Positions 9,533-17,054 of a stretch of 64,000 nucleotides of DNA are shown here, piece by piece. Both the position numbers and the translations under genes were made by a program. Source of the stretch: Alphaproteobacteria bacterium. GTDB lineage: Bacteria > Pseudomonadota > Alphaproteobacteria > Rhodobacterales > Rhodobacteraceae. The DNA lies in assembly GCA_030427145.1 (NCBI GenBank), contig JAUHWT010000020.1, positions 1-64,000 of the forward strand. The letters run 5' to 3'. Positions within the stretch are counted from its first letter, which is position 1. The number at the start of each line of letters is the position of its first letter. The notes under the pieces were generated by a model, which was not told the DNA's origin, searched no databases, and saw only the letters and a program-made list of their open reading frames with translations.

Positions 9533-10456
9533 ATGATGCAGGCACATGCGCTGGGCGTCATCGCCATCCTGTTTTCTGCCGTGGTCTGGGGCACCACCGG
9601 CACCGCCGCCACCTTCGCCCCGGATGTCAGCGCCGCCGCAATCGGTGCCGCCGCCATGGGAGTAGGCGGCCTCGCCCAGGCCCTGCTGGCCGCACGGGGC
9701 ATCTACCGCACACGCGTCACCCTCTGGGACCAGCGCCGCCTCCTTGTGACCGGCGGTTTGGCGGTGGCGATTTATCCGCTCGCTTTCTACGGCTCGATGC
9801 GTCTCGCCGGAGTAACCGTCGGCACCGTGATCACCATCGGCTCCGCCCCGCTGCTCTCCGCCCTGATCGAATATCTGCTCGAGGGCCGCCGACTGACCCT
9901 GCGCTGGTCCATCGGCGCTCTTGTCGGCCTGATCGGCATGGCGCTCATCTGCGTGGCCGAGAACTCTTCCCACGCCGCCACCATCGGCGCCCAGTCGGTC
10001 CCGCTCGGCGTGGTCCTCGGCCTCATCGGCGGTCTGACCTATGCACTCTATTCCTGGACCGCGCGCAAAATGATGCTGCAGGGTGCGGCATCCTCCGTCG
10101 CGATGGGTGCGACATTCGGCCTAGGTGGTCTGATGCTGATGCCGGTCCTCTTTCTCACCGGCGGTCCGTTTCTGGCTTCCTGGACCAACGCCGCCGTCGG
10201 CCTCTACATGGCCGCCGTTCCCATGTTCCTGGGCTACATCGCTTTCGGCTATGGGCTCGCCCGCGTCCAGGCGAGCACGGCCACCGTCATTACTTTGTTC
10301 GAGCCGGTGGTGGCCGCGGTCCTCGCCGTCCTGATCGTGGGCGAACGGCTGCCGGCCATGGGCTGGCTCGGCGTTGTCATGGTGGTCGGCTGCCTCGCCA
10401 TCATTACCCTGCCATCCTCAATCCGAAGACGGCCGGGACTGGCTCCTGCGACCTGA
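9533..10456 (+). CDS. EamA/DMT superfamily transporter
   Basis: This 307-residue inner-membrane protein has about ten hydrophobic helices arranged as two EamA repeats, the architecture of drug/metabolite transporters such as RhaT or YdcZ-like exporters. It begins MMQAHALGVIAILFSAVVWG, with the typical WG-T motif in helix 1, and ends with a short basic tail. Two ATG codons in a row (9533, 9536) are possible starts. It is translationally linked to the TetR gene upstream. The substrate cannot be read from the sequence. Confidence 0.92.
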   Translation: MMQAHALGVIAILFSAVVWGTTGTAATFAPDVSAAAIGAAAMGVGGLAQALLAARGIYRTRVTLWDQRRLLVTGGLAVAIYPLAFYGSMRLAGVTVGTVITIGSAPLLSALIEYLLEGRRLTLRWSIGALVGLIGMALICVAENSSHAATIGAQSVPLGVVLGLIGGLTYALYSWTARKMMLQGAASSVAMGATFGLGGLMLMPVLFLTGGPFLASWTNAAVGLYMAAVPMFLGYIAFGYGLARVQASTATVITLFEPVVAAVLAVLIVGERLPAMGWLGVVMVVGCLAIITLPSSIRRRPGLAPAT

Positions 10457-10643
10457 CCCGGAGAACCTCGGGCGCGTGCCCGTGTTGCCTGGTCCCGCTG
10501 CTCCGTGTCCGCAACGATCACGGGATCTCAACCGCGCGTCATGACGCGTGGGCAGGGGGCTGGTTGGTGATTCCCGGTCCCCAAATTCGCTCCCGAAACT
10601 ACAAACCCCGTGCAGAAACTACCACTTTTCAGCAAAACCCCGT

Positions 10644-10711
10644 GCAATCTGTGCCATTTGACTCACAATCTGTGCCACTTTTCTGCAGATCTGTGCCACT
10701 TCAGCACCCAA
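10644..10711. repeat. 21-bp-periodic repeat, shares 35 bp with the HisC-like gene
   Basis: Between the EamA gene and the thiolase gene the sequence CTGTGCCA(C/T)TT recurs at 10649, 10670 and 10691, exactly 21 bases apart. Bases 10644-10678 are the exact reverse complement of 33689-33723 inside the HisC-like gene, 23 kb away. A further partial echo is the repeated AAACCCCGTGCA at about 10604 and 10635. Regularly spaced short repeats like this are known at the ends of IS21-type elements, so a mobile-element end or remnant is possible; no transposase gene is present. Confidence 0.85.
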
Positions 10712-10719
10712 AAGAGCAC

Positions 10720-11889
10720 TCAGCGGACCCGCTCGAGGATCGAAACATAGTTGGCAACCGACAGCCCACCCATGTTGAAAATCCCCGCCATCTCCGCATC
10801 CTTCACCTGCATCGCGCCCGCATCCCCGGCCAGCTGCATCGCGGCCATCACATGCATGGAAACACCCGTCGCCCCAATGGGATGCCCCTTGGATTTCAGC
10901 CCCCCTGACGGGTTGACCGGCAGCCGTCCGTCCATCTCCGTAAGTCCTTCATCCACAACGCGAAATCCCTGGCCTGGCTCCGCCAGACCCATGGCCTCAT
11001 ACTCAATCAGCTCCGCAATCGTGAAGCAGTCATGGGTCTCCACCAGCGACAGGTCATCGAGCGTCACCCCCGCATCCTCCAGCGCCTTTGCCCATGCCAG
11101 AGCCGCCCCGTCAAACGAGATCTTCGACCGCCTGCTGACCGGCAAAAAGTCATTGACCTGGGCGGTGGACCTGAACCCGATCACCGGCCGCCCCGACTCC
11201 TCCGCAATCTCCGGTGTGGTCAGGACGAGAGCTGCTGAACCATCTGAAATCATTGAGCAATCCGTGCGCCTCAGCGGACCCGCCACAATCGGATTTTTGT
11301 CCGACACCGTGTTGCAGAACTCAAACCCGAAGTCTTTTTGCATATGCGCCAGCGGGTTGTTCAACCCGTTTCTGTGGTTCTTCGCCGCAATCCGCGCAAG
11401 GCTCGCGCTCCTGTCGCCCCAGGCCTGAAAATAGGCGTCCGTGACCTGCCCAAACACCCCGGCAAACCCGCCCTCAACATCCGCTTCCTCGCGCACGTAG
11501 CACGCGCCCAGCAGCACCTCACCGGCGGCTTTGGTCGGAATTTCCGTCATCTTTTCAACGCCTACGACCAGAACCCGCTTCGCCTGACCGGCCCGGATCG
11601 CGTTGATTCCCGCATGGATCGCAGCCGATCCCGTAGCACACGCGTTCTCCAGCCGTGTCGCCGGCACATGCCGCAGCGCGGGCTCCGCCAGGGCCACCAG
11701 CGAGGCCTGAAAATCCTGCTTCTGAAACCCGTTGTTGAAGGCGCCCAGATAGATCGCATCGATCTCCTCCGCCCCACAGCCCGCATGGTCCAGAGCCGCC
11801 GGCACCACTTCCGCCACCAGCTCCTCCGCCCCCTCGGCCTCCGACCGCCCAAACCGCGAATGGGCCCAGCCCGCAATGCAAACGTCCAT
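10720..11889 (-). CDS. Thiolase family protein (SCP2-type acetyl-CoA acetyltransferase)
   Basis: This 389-residue thiolase probably cleaves or condenses acyl-CoA thioesters in the cytoplasm. The nucleophilic cysteine lies in NACATGS (Cys84), followed by the SCP2-thiolase HDCF motif (VETHDCFTIAELIEYEAMGL) and the GHPIGATG histidine loop. The usual C-terminal CxG cysteine is replaced (FNMGGLS), as in SCP2-type thiolases. The start at 11889 (MDVCIAGWAHSRFGRSE) follows a clear GGGAGGA site; a longer frame to 11970 lacks one. SCP2 thiolases usually sit next to an OB-fold DUF35 partner gene, which is missing here. Confidence 0.9.
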   Translation of the reverse strand: MDVCIAGWAHSRFGRSEAEGAEELVAEVVPAALDHAGCGAEEIDAIYLGAFNNGFQKQDFQASLVALAEPALRHVPATRLENACATGSAAIHAGINAIRAGQAKRVLVVGVEKMTEIPTKAAGEVLLGACYVREEADVEGGFAGVFGQVTDAYFQAWGDRSASLARIAAKNHRNGLNNPLAHMQKDFGFEFCNTVSDKNPIVAGPLRRTDCSMISDGSAALVLTTPEIAEESGRPVIGFRSTAQVNDFLPVSRRSKISFDGAALAWAKALEDAGVTLDDLSLVETHDCFTIAELIEYEAMGLAEPGQGFRVVDEGLTEMDGRLPVNPSGGLKSKGHPIGATGVSMHVMAAMQLAGDAGAMQVKDAEMAGIFNMGGLSVANYVSILERVR

Positions 11890-12320
11890 GTTGTCCTCCC
11901 GACCCGCGCACGGCTGAACCGCCGCTGCGGCAACGAATTCCCGTCGATTCATCAACAGTATGCACGCCACGCCACGATCACAAAAGCGAATCCGGGCGGG
12001 ATTCGCGCTGCGGACGGGCAGGGGGAGCGTGGGGAACGAAGGAGGAACTGCAAACCGGCCGGTACGGTGCGGCTTAACAAAGAATAATTTTCAGTAAACT
12101 CTAAATATAAACTTTCAGATAAAAGCTGCGGATCAGTCCGAAAAGAAGAGCTTTTTTGCCGTTATTTCAGAAATTTAACCGCTTATAAACGGCTCAGGAG
12201 GTTAAATTGGAAAAATATATACAAAACAAAAGTACTGTTTTGTTGAAAAGTGAAAACGTCTGTGTAGACAGGCAGCGTGTCGAGGCACGCAGTAAATCGG
12301 AAGTATCAGGAGTGTTTCCA
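11890..12320. other. AT-rich promoter region of the tad locus
   Basis: The region between the thiolase and flp holds no supported gene. Bases about 12070-12260 are strongly AT-rich compared with the flanks, as expected for the strong flp promoter. A CtrA-like palindrome lies at 12175-12190. A good AGGAGG site at about 12195 precedes an in-frame TTG at 12207, which would extend Flp by 38 residues; I think the ATG at 12321 is the real start. Confidence 0.55.
12175..12190. promoter_or_regulatory. CtrA-like box upstream of flp, two mismatches
   Basis: TTAACCGCTTATAAAC matches the alphaproteobacterial CtrA full-site consensus TTAAC-N5-GTTAAC with two mismatches in the second half. It lies 131 bases upstream of the flp ATG. 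CtrA control of pilin genes is known in Caulobacter. The match is imperfect and the surrounding DNA is AT-rich, so this is only a candidate. Confidence 0.3.
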
Positions 12321-12533
12321 ATGAGTAAACTGGCAAAATTTTCTTCGCGTTTCCTCCGTGACGAGGAAGGCGCAACAGCAATTGAATACGGTCTTCTGGC
12401 AGCCCTGATCGCTGTCGCAATCATCACGACCGCCGGATTCCTTGGCGACGAAATCGACCAGACCTTCACCAACGTTGAGAAGGAACTGGCAGCCGCTAAC
12501 AAGGACAACGGCGGCGAAGCCGCGAACAAGTAA
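12321..12533 (+). CDS. flp: Flp/Fap type IVb pilin
   Basis: This 70-residue protein is the major subunit of the Flp pilus, a type IVb pilus used for surface adhesion. It has a basic leader ending at Gly17, then the mature start ATAIEYGLLAALIAVAIITT with the conserved Glu at +5 and adjacent Tyr, followed by a hydrophobic helix. The prepilin peptidase CpaA encoded at 21653 would cut between Gly17 and Ala18. The ATG follows AGGAG by 8 bases. A GC-rich hairpin at 12584-12600 between flp and cpaB could limit read-through, which would favour pilin over assembly proteins. Confidence 0.95.
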   Translation: MSKLAKFSSRFLRDEEGATAIEYGLLAALIAVAIITTAGFLGDEIDQTFTNVEKELAAANKDNGGEAANK

Positions 12534-12583
12534 TCGGCTTACCCGTCGGGCAGGCCCTTTTCCAAGGTTCTTTCGATTTTCAT

Positions 12584-12600
12584 GCCGGCCCTGCGCCGGC
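12584..12600 (+). terminator. Stem-loop between flp and cpaB
   Basis: GCCGGC-CCTGC-GCCGGC forms a 6-bp stem 50 bases after the flp stop. It lacks a T run, so termination would be partial at best. In many tad loci flp is transcribed more strongly than the rest, and a hairpin here could contribute. Confidence 0.3.
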
Positions 12601-12726
12601 GGACCGGCCTGATCCGGCACCACGCGTGCCGGGTCGAGCAGGCTGAATTTCCGAAACAAATCGGGGCAGGGAGCCACGACAGCGATCCGCACCGCGGATT
12701 CCGTCACACCAGAAGGTTTGAGGTAT

Positions 12727-13662
12727 ATGAGAGTACTCCTGTTCATTGTTGCGGCACTTATGGCGGCGGGTGGAACCGGGTTTTACCTCTTCCAACAGAT
12801 GACCAGGCCACCCGTTGAGGTGGCCGAGGTGCCGGAGCCGGTTACGACGACATCCGTTTACGTGCCGAGGTTCGACCTTCCGGCCGGTACCCTGATCGGC
12901 GGGGAAATGCTTGCCGAACTTGAGCTTGAAAACGATACCGTCAGCCCGGAAATGATTGTTCCGGACGGCGACGGTGACGCGGAGATCCTTGGCAGTGTGG
13001 CCCGTCAGAGCCTTGCCAAAGGCGTTCCAATTGCCAGGTCCACACTTGTGCAGCCGGGAGAGCGGGGCTTCCTCGCAGCGGTTCTGCCCAAGGGCAAACG
13101 GGCAATTTCCTTCGAGATATCAGAGACTGCGGGGCTTTTTGGCCTGATGCAACCTGGCGACCGGGTCGACATGATCCTGACCTATTCCTTCCAGACCGAG
13201 GGTTCCTCCGGCCGCAGCGTTCACGCCAGCGAAACCGTGATGAAAAACCTCCGCGTTCTGGCGCTGGACCAGAGGCTTCATTCCGGCGGTTCCTACCTTG
13301 ATGAGGAGGGCAACCCGATTGAACGCCCCGTCGCGCGCATCGCCACGCTGGAGGTCACACCGGCCCAGGCTGAAAAGGTGACGCTCGCCGCGTCCCTGGG
13401 AAGCCTGTCGCTGGTGCTGAACTCGGTCCAGGACGGCGGCGAGCCGGAAGTTGCGGAAGTCGACGGCGGTTTCGACGGGCTTCTGGGGCCGATCATGCGC
13501 CAGAATCCGGGCGACGGCGTGACCATGGACGCGCGCCTGTCGCAAAGCCAGCCCGGCCAACCCGAACGCAACGAGGCCGGACTGACCATGGACACGGATG
13601 TAACGACGCTTCTCCCCCGCGGCGGAGCGATCGAGGTCCAGATCGTCCGGGGCGCAAAATAG
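12727..13662 (+). CDS. cpaB: Flp pilus assembly protein CpaB/RcpC
   Basis: This 311-residue protein has an N-terminal signal anchor (MRVLLFIVAALMAAGGTGFYLFQQM) and a SAF-like domain (VPRFDLPAGTLIGGEMLAELEL), followed by the RcpC/CpaB region (PKGKRAISFEISETAGLFGLMQPGDRVDMILTY split across about residues 120-155). In the family it is a periplasmic partner of the CpaC secretin channel. The ATG at 12727 is chosen; a TTG three codons earlier is also open. It is the first gene of the assembly operon after flp. Confidence 0.95.
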   Translation: MRVLLFIVAALMAAGGTGFYLFQQMTRPPVEVAEVPEPVTTTSVYVPRFDLPAGTLIGGEMLAELELENDTVSPEMIVPDGDGDAEILGSVARQSLAKGVPIARSTLVQPGERGFLAAVLPKGKRAISFEISETAGLFGLMQPGDRVDMILTYSFQTEGSSGRSVHASETVMKNLRVLALDQRLHSGGSYLDEEGNPIERPVARIATLEVTPAQAEKVTLAASLGSLSLVLNSVQDGGEPEVAEVDGGFDGLLGPIMRQNPGDGVTMDARLSQSQPGQPERNEAGLTMDTDVTTLLPRGGAIEVQIVRGAK

Positions 13663-13782
13663 CGCCCACCTGGAGTGAATACCGATGGCAGAACTTGCCA
13701 TGACCAAAACCAATGGGTGTCCCAGAACGGGCACCGCCATTGCCGGAAACGAACCAGCACGGATCGTATGAGAGGCCAAGTG

Positions 13783-15138
13783 ATGAAAAAACTTCTGGTT
13801 GGACTGACAGTTCTCGTGTCAGTGCTTGTAATGAACCCCCTCATGTTCCGCGCTCCGGCCACGGCCTTTGAGCTGGTAAAACCGGCCGTCGAGAGGGATG
13901 TCTCCATCGTGGTTGGCACGGGTCAATTGATCCGGGTGGAGGAGGAGTTTTCCAGCCTTTTCGTCGCCAATCCGGAAGTGGCCGATATTGAGGTGAAATC
14001 CCCCCGGCTGCTTTACCTGACCGGTGTTGGCGTGGGCGAAACAACCCTGTTTGCCGTGGACGCGGACGACAATATCCTGATGTCCGCGGTCATTCGCGTG
14101 ACCCACAATGTGGGCGCGCTTCAGCGCGGTATTGCCCGGATCGCGCCCAACCGGAATATTTCGGCCACGACCGTGGATCAGTCCCTCGTGATCTCCGGCA
14201 CTGTGGACTCGCCCGATCAGGCTGCTGATATCATCCAGGTCGCGAAACACTTCGTGGACAGCGACTTCCAGGTGGTCAACCATCTCGCGGTTGACTCGCC
14301 AACCCAGGTGAACCTCCAGGTGCGAATTGCCGAGGTGAACCGCAACGTGGACCGCCAGCTTGGCATCAACTGGAGTGCCGTGCATGTGAGCGCGGGTGGC
14401 TCGACCATTGGTTTCAGCGGTGGAACCGTGCCGCCCAACGGCTATTCCGGCGGTTTCAGCCGCACGACCAACAGCTTCAGCATCGACGTTCTGCTGCGCG
14501 CGCTGTCGGAGGAGGGGCTGGTGTCCATTCTGGCGGAACCCAACCTGACCGCGCGGTCTGGTGAAGCCGCGAGTTTTCTGGCCGGGGGTGAGTATCCCTA
14601 TTCGGTCCGCACGGATGACGGCTATTCGATTGAGTTCAAGGATTACGGTATCGGCCTTGCCTTCACGCCCACGGTGCTGAGTGACAAACGGATCAGCCTG
14701 AAGGTGTCCACGGCGGTCAGCGACCTGAACTACGGTGACAACTCCTCGATCCCGACGCTGGATACGCGCCGCGCCGAGACCTCCGTTGATCTTGCGAGCG
14801 GGCAGAGTTTTGCAATTGCCGGTCTGATCCAGAATGGCACGTCCCAGGACGAGTCCCGCGTGCCGGGTCTGGGCAGCCTGCCGATCCTTGGAGCGCTGTT
14901 CAAATCCTCCGGTTTTCAGCGCGAACAGACGGAACTCGTGATCATCGTAACACCGGTGATCGTCGAGCCAACGGATCCGGATGAGATCAGGACACCGGTC
15001 GACAACTACGTGCCGCCCAACGATTTCGAGCGCATTCTGCTCGGCCGTTTCCAGGGCAATGCGGCGGGGACGACTGCGGTTCGCAACCGGATGAACGACC
15101 GCCGTCTCTACGGATCTTCCGGGTTTGTGTTCGAGTAA
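13783..15138 (+). CDS. cpaC: Type II/IV secretin CpaC/RcpA
   Basis: This 451-residue protein is the outer-membrane secretin through which the Flp pilus passes. It has a signal peptide (about the first 27 residues, ending before FELVKPAVERD), an N-terminal pilus-assembly domain (VVGTGQLIRVEEEFSSLFVANPEVADIEV region) and the C-terminal secretin domain with the conserved VPGLGSLPILGALF stretch and the TELVIIVTPVIV strand. The ATG at 13783 was chosen because AGAGG lies 8-12 bases upstream and a signal peptide follows directly. Confidence 0.96.
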   Translation: MKKLLVGLTVLVSVLVMNPLMFRAPATAFELVKPAVERDVSIVVGTGQLIRVEEEFSSLFVANPEVADIEVKSPRLLYLTGVGVGETTLFAVDADDNILMSAVIRVTHNVGALQRGIARIAPNRNISATTVDQSLVISGTVDSPDQAADIIQVAKHFVDSDFQVVNHLAVDSPTQVNLQVRIAEVNRNVDRQLGINWSAVHVSAGGSTIGFSGGTVPPNGYSGGFSRTTNSFSIDVLLRALSEEGLVSILAEPNLTARSGEAASFLAGGEYPYSVRTDDGYSIEFKDYGIGLAFTPTVLSDKRISLKVSTAVSDLNYGDNSSIPTLDTRRAETSVDLASGQSFAIAGLIQNGTSQDESRVPGLGSLPILGALFKSSGFQREQTELVIIVTPVIVEPTDPDEIRTPVDNYVPPNDFERILLGRFQGNAAGTTAVRNRMNDRRLYGSSGFVFE

Positions 15139-15140
15139 GG

Positions 15141-15827
15141 ATGGAGCCGAAAATGAGTAATGATATGAACGGCTTTCCCTCTTTGAAAAGCATGATCCTG
15201 CCCGCCCTTCTGGTCGCCGCGACGGGACTTTCAGGCTGCGCGGCACCCCTGCGCCCCGGTGGCAACTACAACAGCGCGGAGTACAATATCGGCACCTCGC
15301 GGGCTCAGCAGGGGCTCTACTTTGAGCCGGGCAGTGCCGCACTTGCCAGGGGCGAAAAGGCGCGTCTGGACGCGGTGATGCGCTCGCTCGAACTGCGGGC
15401 GGGGGATGACATCGTGGTTTATGTGCCGGGCTCCGGTTCCGAGGTGCTGGATGAGCGTCGTGTCGAACAGGCCCGCGTGGCGGTTGAGGGACATGGCGCC
15501 CGGATCAGGGTGGTGCGGAACGCGGTGCCAGGTGATCTCGATCCCGGCCCCGACGCGGCGGTGGTGCATGTCTTTCGCTACAACCGTTTCAACGTGGTCT
15601 GCCCGCGGCAGGGTGTGGATTTTGCCGATGACCGCAACGGCACACGCGAGATCCTGATCGGATGCACCAACGCGGCAAACCGTGCCGCAATGGCCCATGA
15701 ACGCGCCGATCTGATCGATCCCGGTGAGCTTGGCGGATCGTCGGTGACGACCGATCTCAAGGCCGTGGATGCCTATCGCGACTGGGCCGAGCGGGTCACA
15801 ACCATCGAAATTGCCGGCGGAGAATAA
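15141..15827 (+). CDS. cpaD: CpaD-family pilus assembly lipoprotein
   Basis: This protein of 224-228 residues has a lipoprotein signal (LLVAATGLSGC, lipobox LSGC), so it is probably anchored in the outer membrane next to the CpaC secretin. The body contains FEPGSAALARGEKARLDAVM, similar to an OmpA-type sequence and common in CpaD proteins, and the conserved RYNRFNVVCPRQGVDF. Starts at 15141 and 15153 are both possible; the second has a better spaced GGAG site. It lies between cpaC and cpaE as in other alphaproteobacterial tad loci. Confidence 0.9.
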   Translation: MEPKMSNDMNGFPSLKSMILPALLVAATGLSGCAAPLRPGGNYNSAEYNIGTSRAQQGLYFEPGSAALARGEKARLDAVMRSLELRAGDDIVVYVPGSGSEVLDERRVEQARVAVEGHGARIRVVRNAVPGDLDPGPDAAVVHVFRYNRFNVVCPRQGVDFADDRNGTREILIGCTNAANRAAMAHERADLIDPGELGGSSVTTDLKAVDAYRDWAERVTTIEIAGGE

Positions 15828-15830
15828 GGC

Positions 15831-17048
15831 ATGGCCAACGTTGCGAGAAAGCCCGGAGCCGGGATGGATTTCTCCGAGGATGACCTCGCGAGAGAGCCGT
15901 TTGGAGCCTATCTGCTCGATGACAGCTGTGTTGAGCCCATCCAGGAAACCATTGAGGTGCGCGGATGGTCGGCCACCCATATCCGCAAGGGTGGTCTTTC
16001 CGGGGCGCTGCGCCTGCTTGGGATCGCTCCGCCGCCCAAATTCATGATCATCGATATCGAGGGCGAGTCCAAAGAGGATATCGAGAGCGGCATTCGTGAA
16101 CTCGCCCGGCTTGGCTCGTCGGTGATTGCGCTCGGAACGGTTAATGACGTCGACTACTTCCGGACCATCATGCGGTCGGGTGCCAAGGATTACCTGATGA
16201 AGCCCGTCACGGCCGATGCGCTTGGTGAGGTGTTCGTACGTCTTGAGCAACCCAGTGACGGTGTTGCGCATTTGGGGCGTGTGATCGGAATTCTGGGTGC
16301 CCGTGGCGGCGTGGGCGTGACCACGCTCGCGATCAATACGGCCTGGACCATGGCGGAGAAGCTCAATCGCCGCACGTCGCTCGTGGATATGGATCTTTAT
16401 GCGGGCAACATTGCGCTGTCTCTCGATATCGACCCGACGCGTGGTCTGCGTGAGGCGTTTGACGACCCGGAGCGTGTGGATGAGGTGTTCCTTCAAAACG
16501 CCATGGCGAAGCTGGGCAAGAGCCTGCACATCCTGGCGACCGAGGAGGCGTTCGACGACACCGTTCGCATGAACGATGCGACGGTTCTGTCGATCGCGGA
16601 CACGATGCGTACGAACTTTGACATGACGGTTCTGGACCTGCCGCGGCACTTCGTCATGCGCGAGCCGCAGCTTTTCACCCGCTGCGACGATCTGGTGATT
16701 GTGGCGGAACTGACGCTGCAGTCGCTGCGCGATACGAACCGTTTGATCAAGCTGCTCAAGACCCGGAACCGCAATGCCAAGATGCATGTGGTTGTGAACC
16801 GGGTGACGTCGAAACCTGACGTGTCGAAAGCTGATTTCGAGGCGGGGATGGAGGGCAAGCTGCGCTGTTCCTTCCCGCTCGACACCAAAGCCACGACGCA
16901 GGCGACGCTGAAAGGCGAGCCGCTCGCGCAGGCGGAGCCGCGGCACAAGATGATTCAGGATCTGCAAAAACTCTGCGTGGAACTGGCCGGTGTGCCGGAG
17001 GAGTCCAAAAAGAAGGGCTTCCTGAGCCGCGCCTTCGGAAGGAAGTAA
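15831..17048 (+). CDS. cpaE: CpaE/TadZ pilus localisation ATPase-like protein
   Basis: This 405-residue cytoplasmic protein has an N-terminal receiver-like domain (GAKDYLMKPVTADAL) joined to a MinD/ParA-like domain. In the family it places the pilus machinery at the cell pole. The P-loop at about 157-166 reads GARGGVGVTT, where the canonical lysines of KGGxGKT are Arg and Val. TadZ proteins commonly have such a deviant Walker A, so ATPase activity may be weak or absent. The C-terminal region after residue 350 includes KGEPLAQAEPRHKM. Confidence 0.94.
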   Translation: MANVARKPGAGMDFSEDDLAREPFGAYLLDDSCVEPIQETIEVRGWSATHIRKGGLSGALRLLGIAPPPKFMIIDIEGESKEDIESGIRELARLGSSVIALGTVNDVDYFRTIMRSGAKDYLMKPVTADALGEVFVRLEQPSDGVAHLGRVIGILGARGGVGVTTLAINTAWTMAEKLNRRTSLVDMDLYAGNIALSLDIDPTRGLREAFDDPERVDEVFLQNAMAKLGKSLHILATEEAFDDTVRMNDATVLSIADTMRTNFDMTVLDLPRHFVMREPQLFTRCDDLVIVAELTLQSLRDTNRLIKLLKTRNRNAKMHVVVNRVTSKPDVSKADFEAGMEGKLRCSFPLDTKATTQATLKGEPLAQAEPRHKMIQDLQKLCVELAGVPEESKKKGFLSRAFGRK

Positions 17049-17054
17049 CAAACC

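Noticed and set aside
10457-10719. CRISPR array from the 21-bp periodicity
   Set aside because: Only three units, no distinct spacers, repeat too short and imperfect, and no cas genes.
11500-12400. Replication origin at the GC-skew switch
   Set aside because: No dnaA, parAB or DnaA-box cluster is visible, so I report only the skew change.
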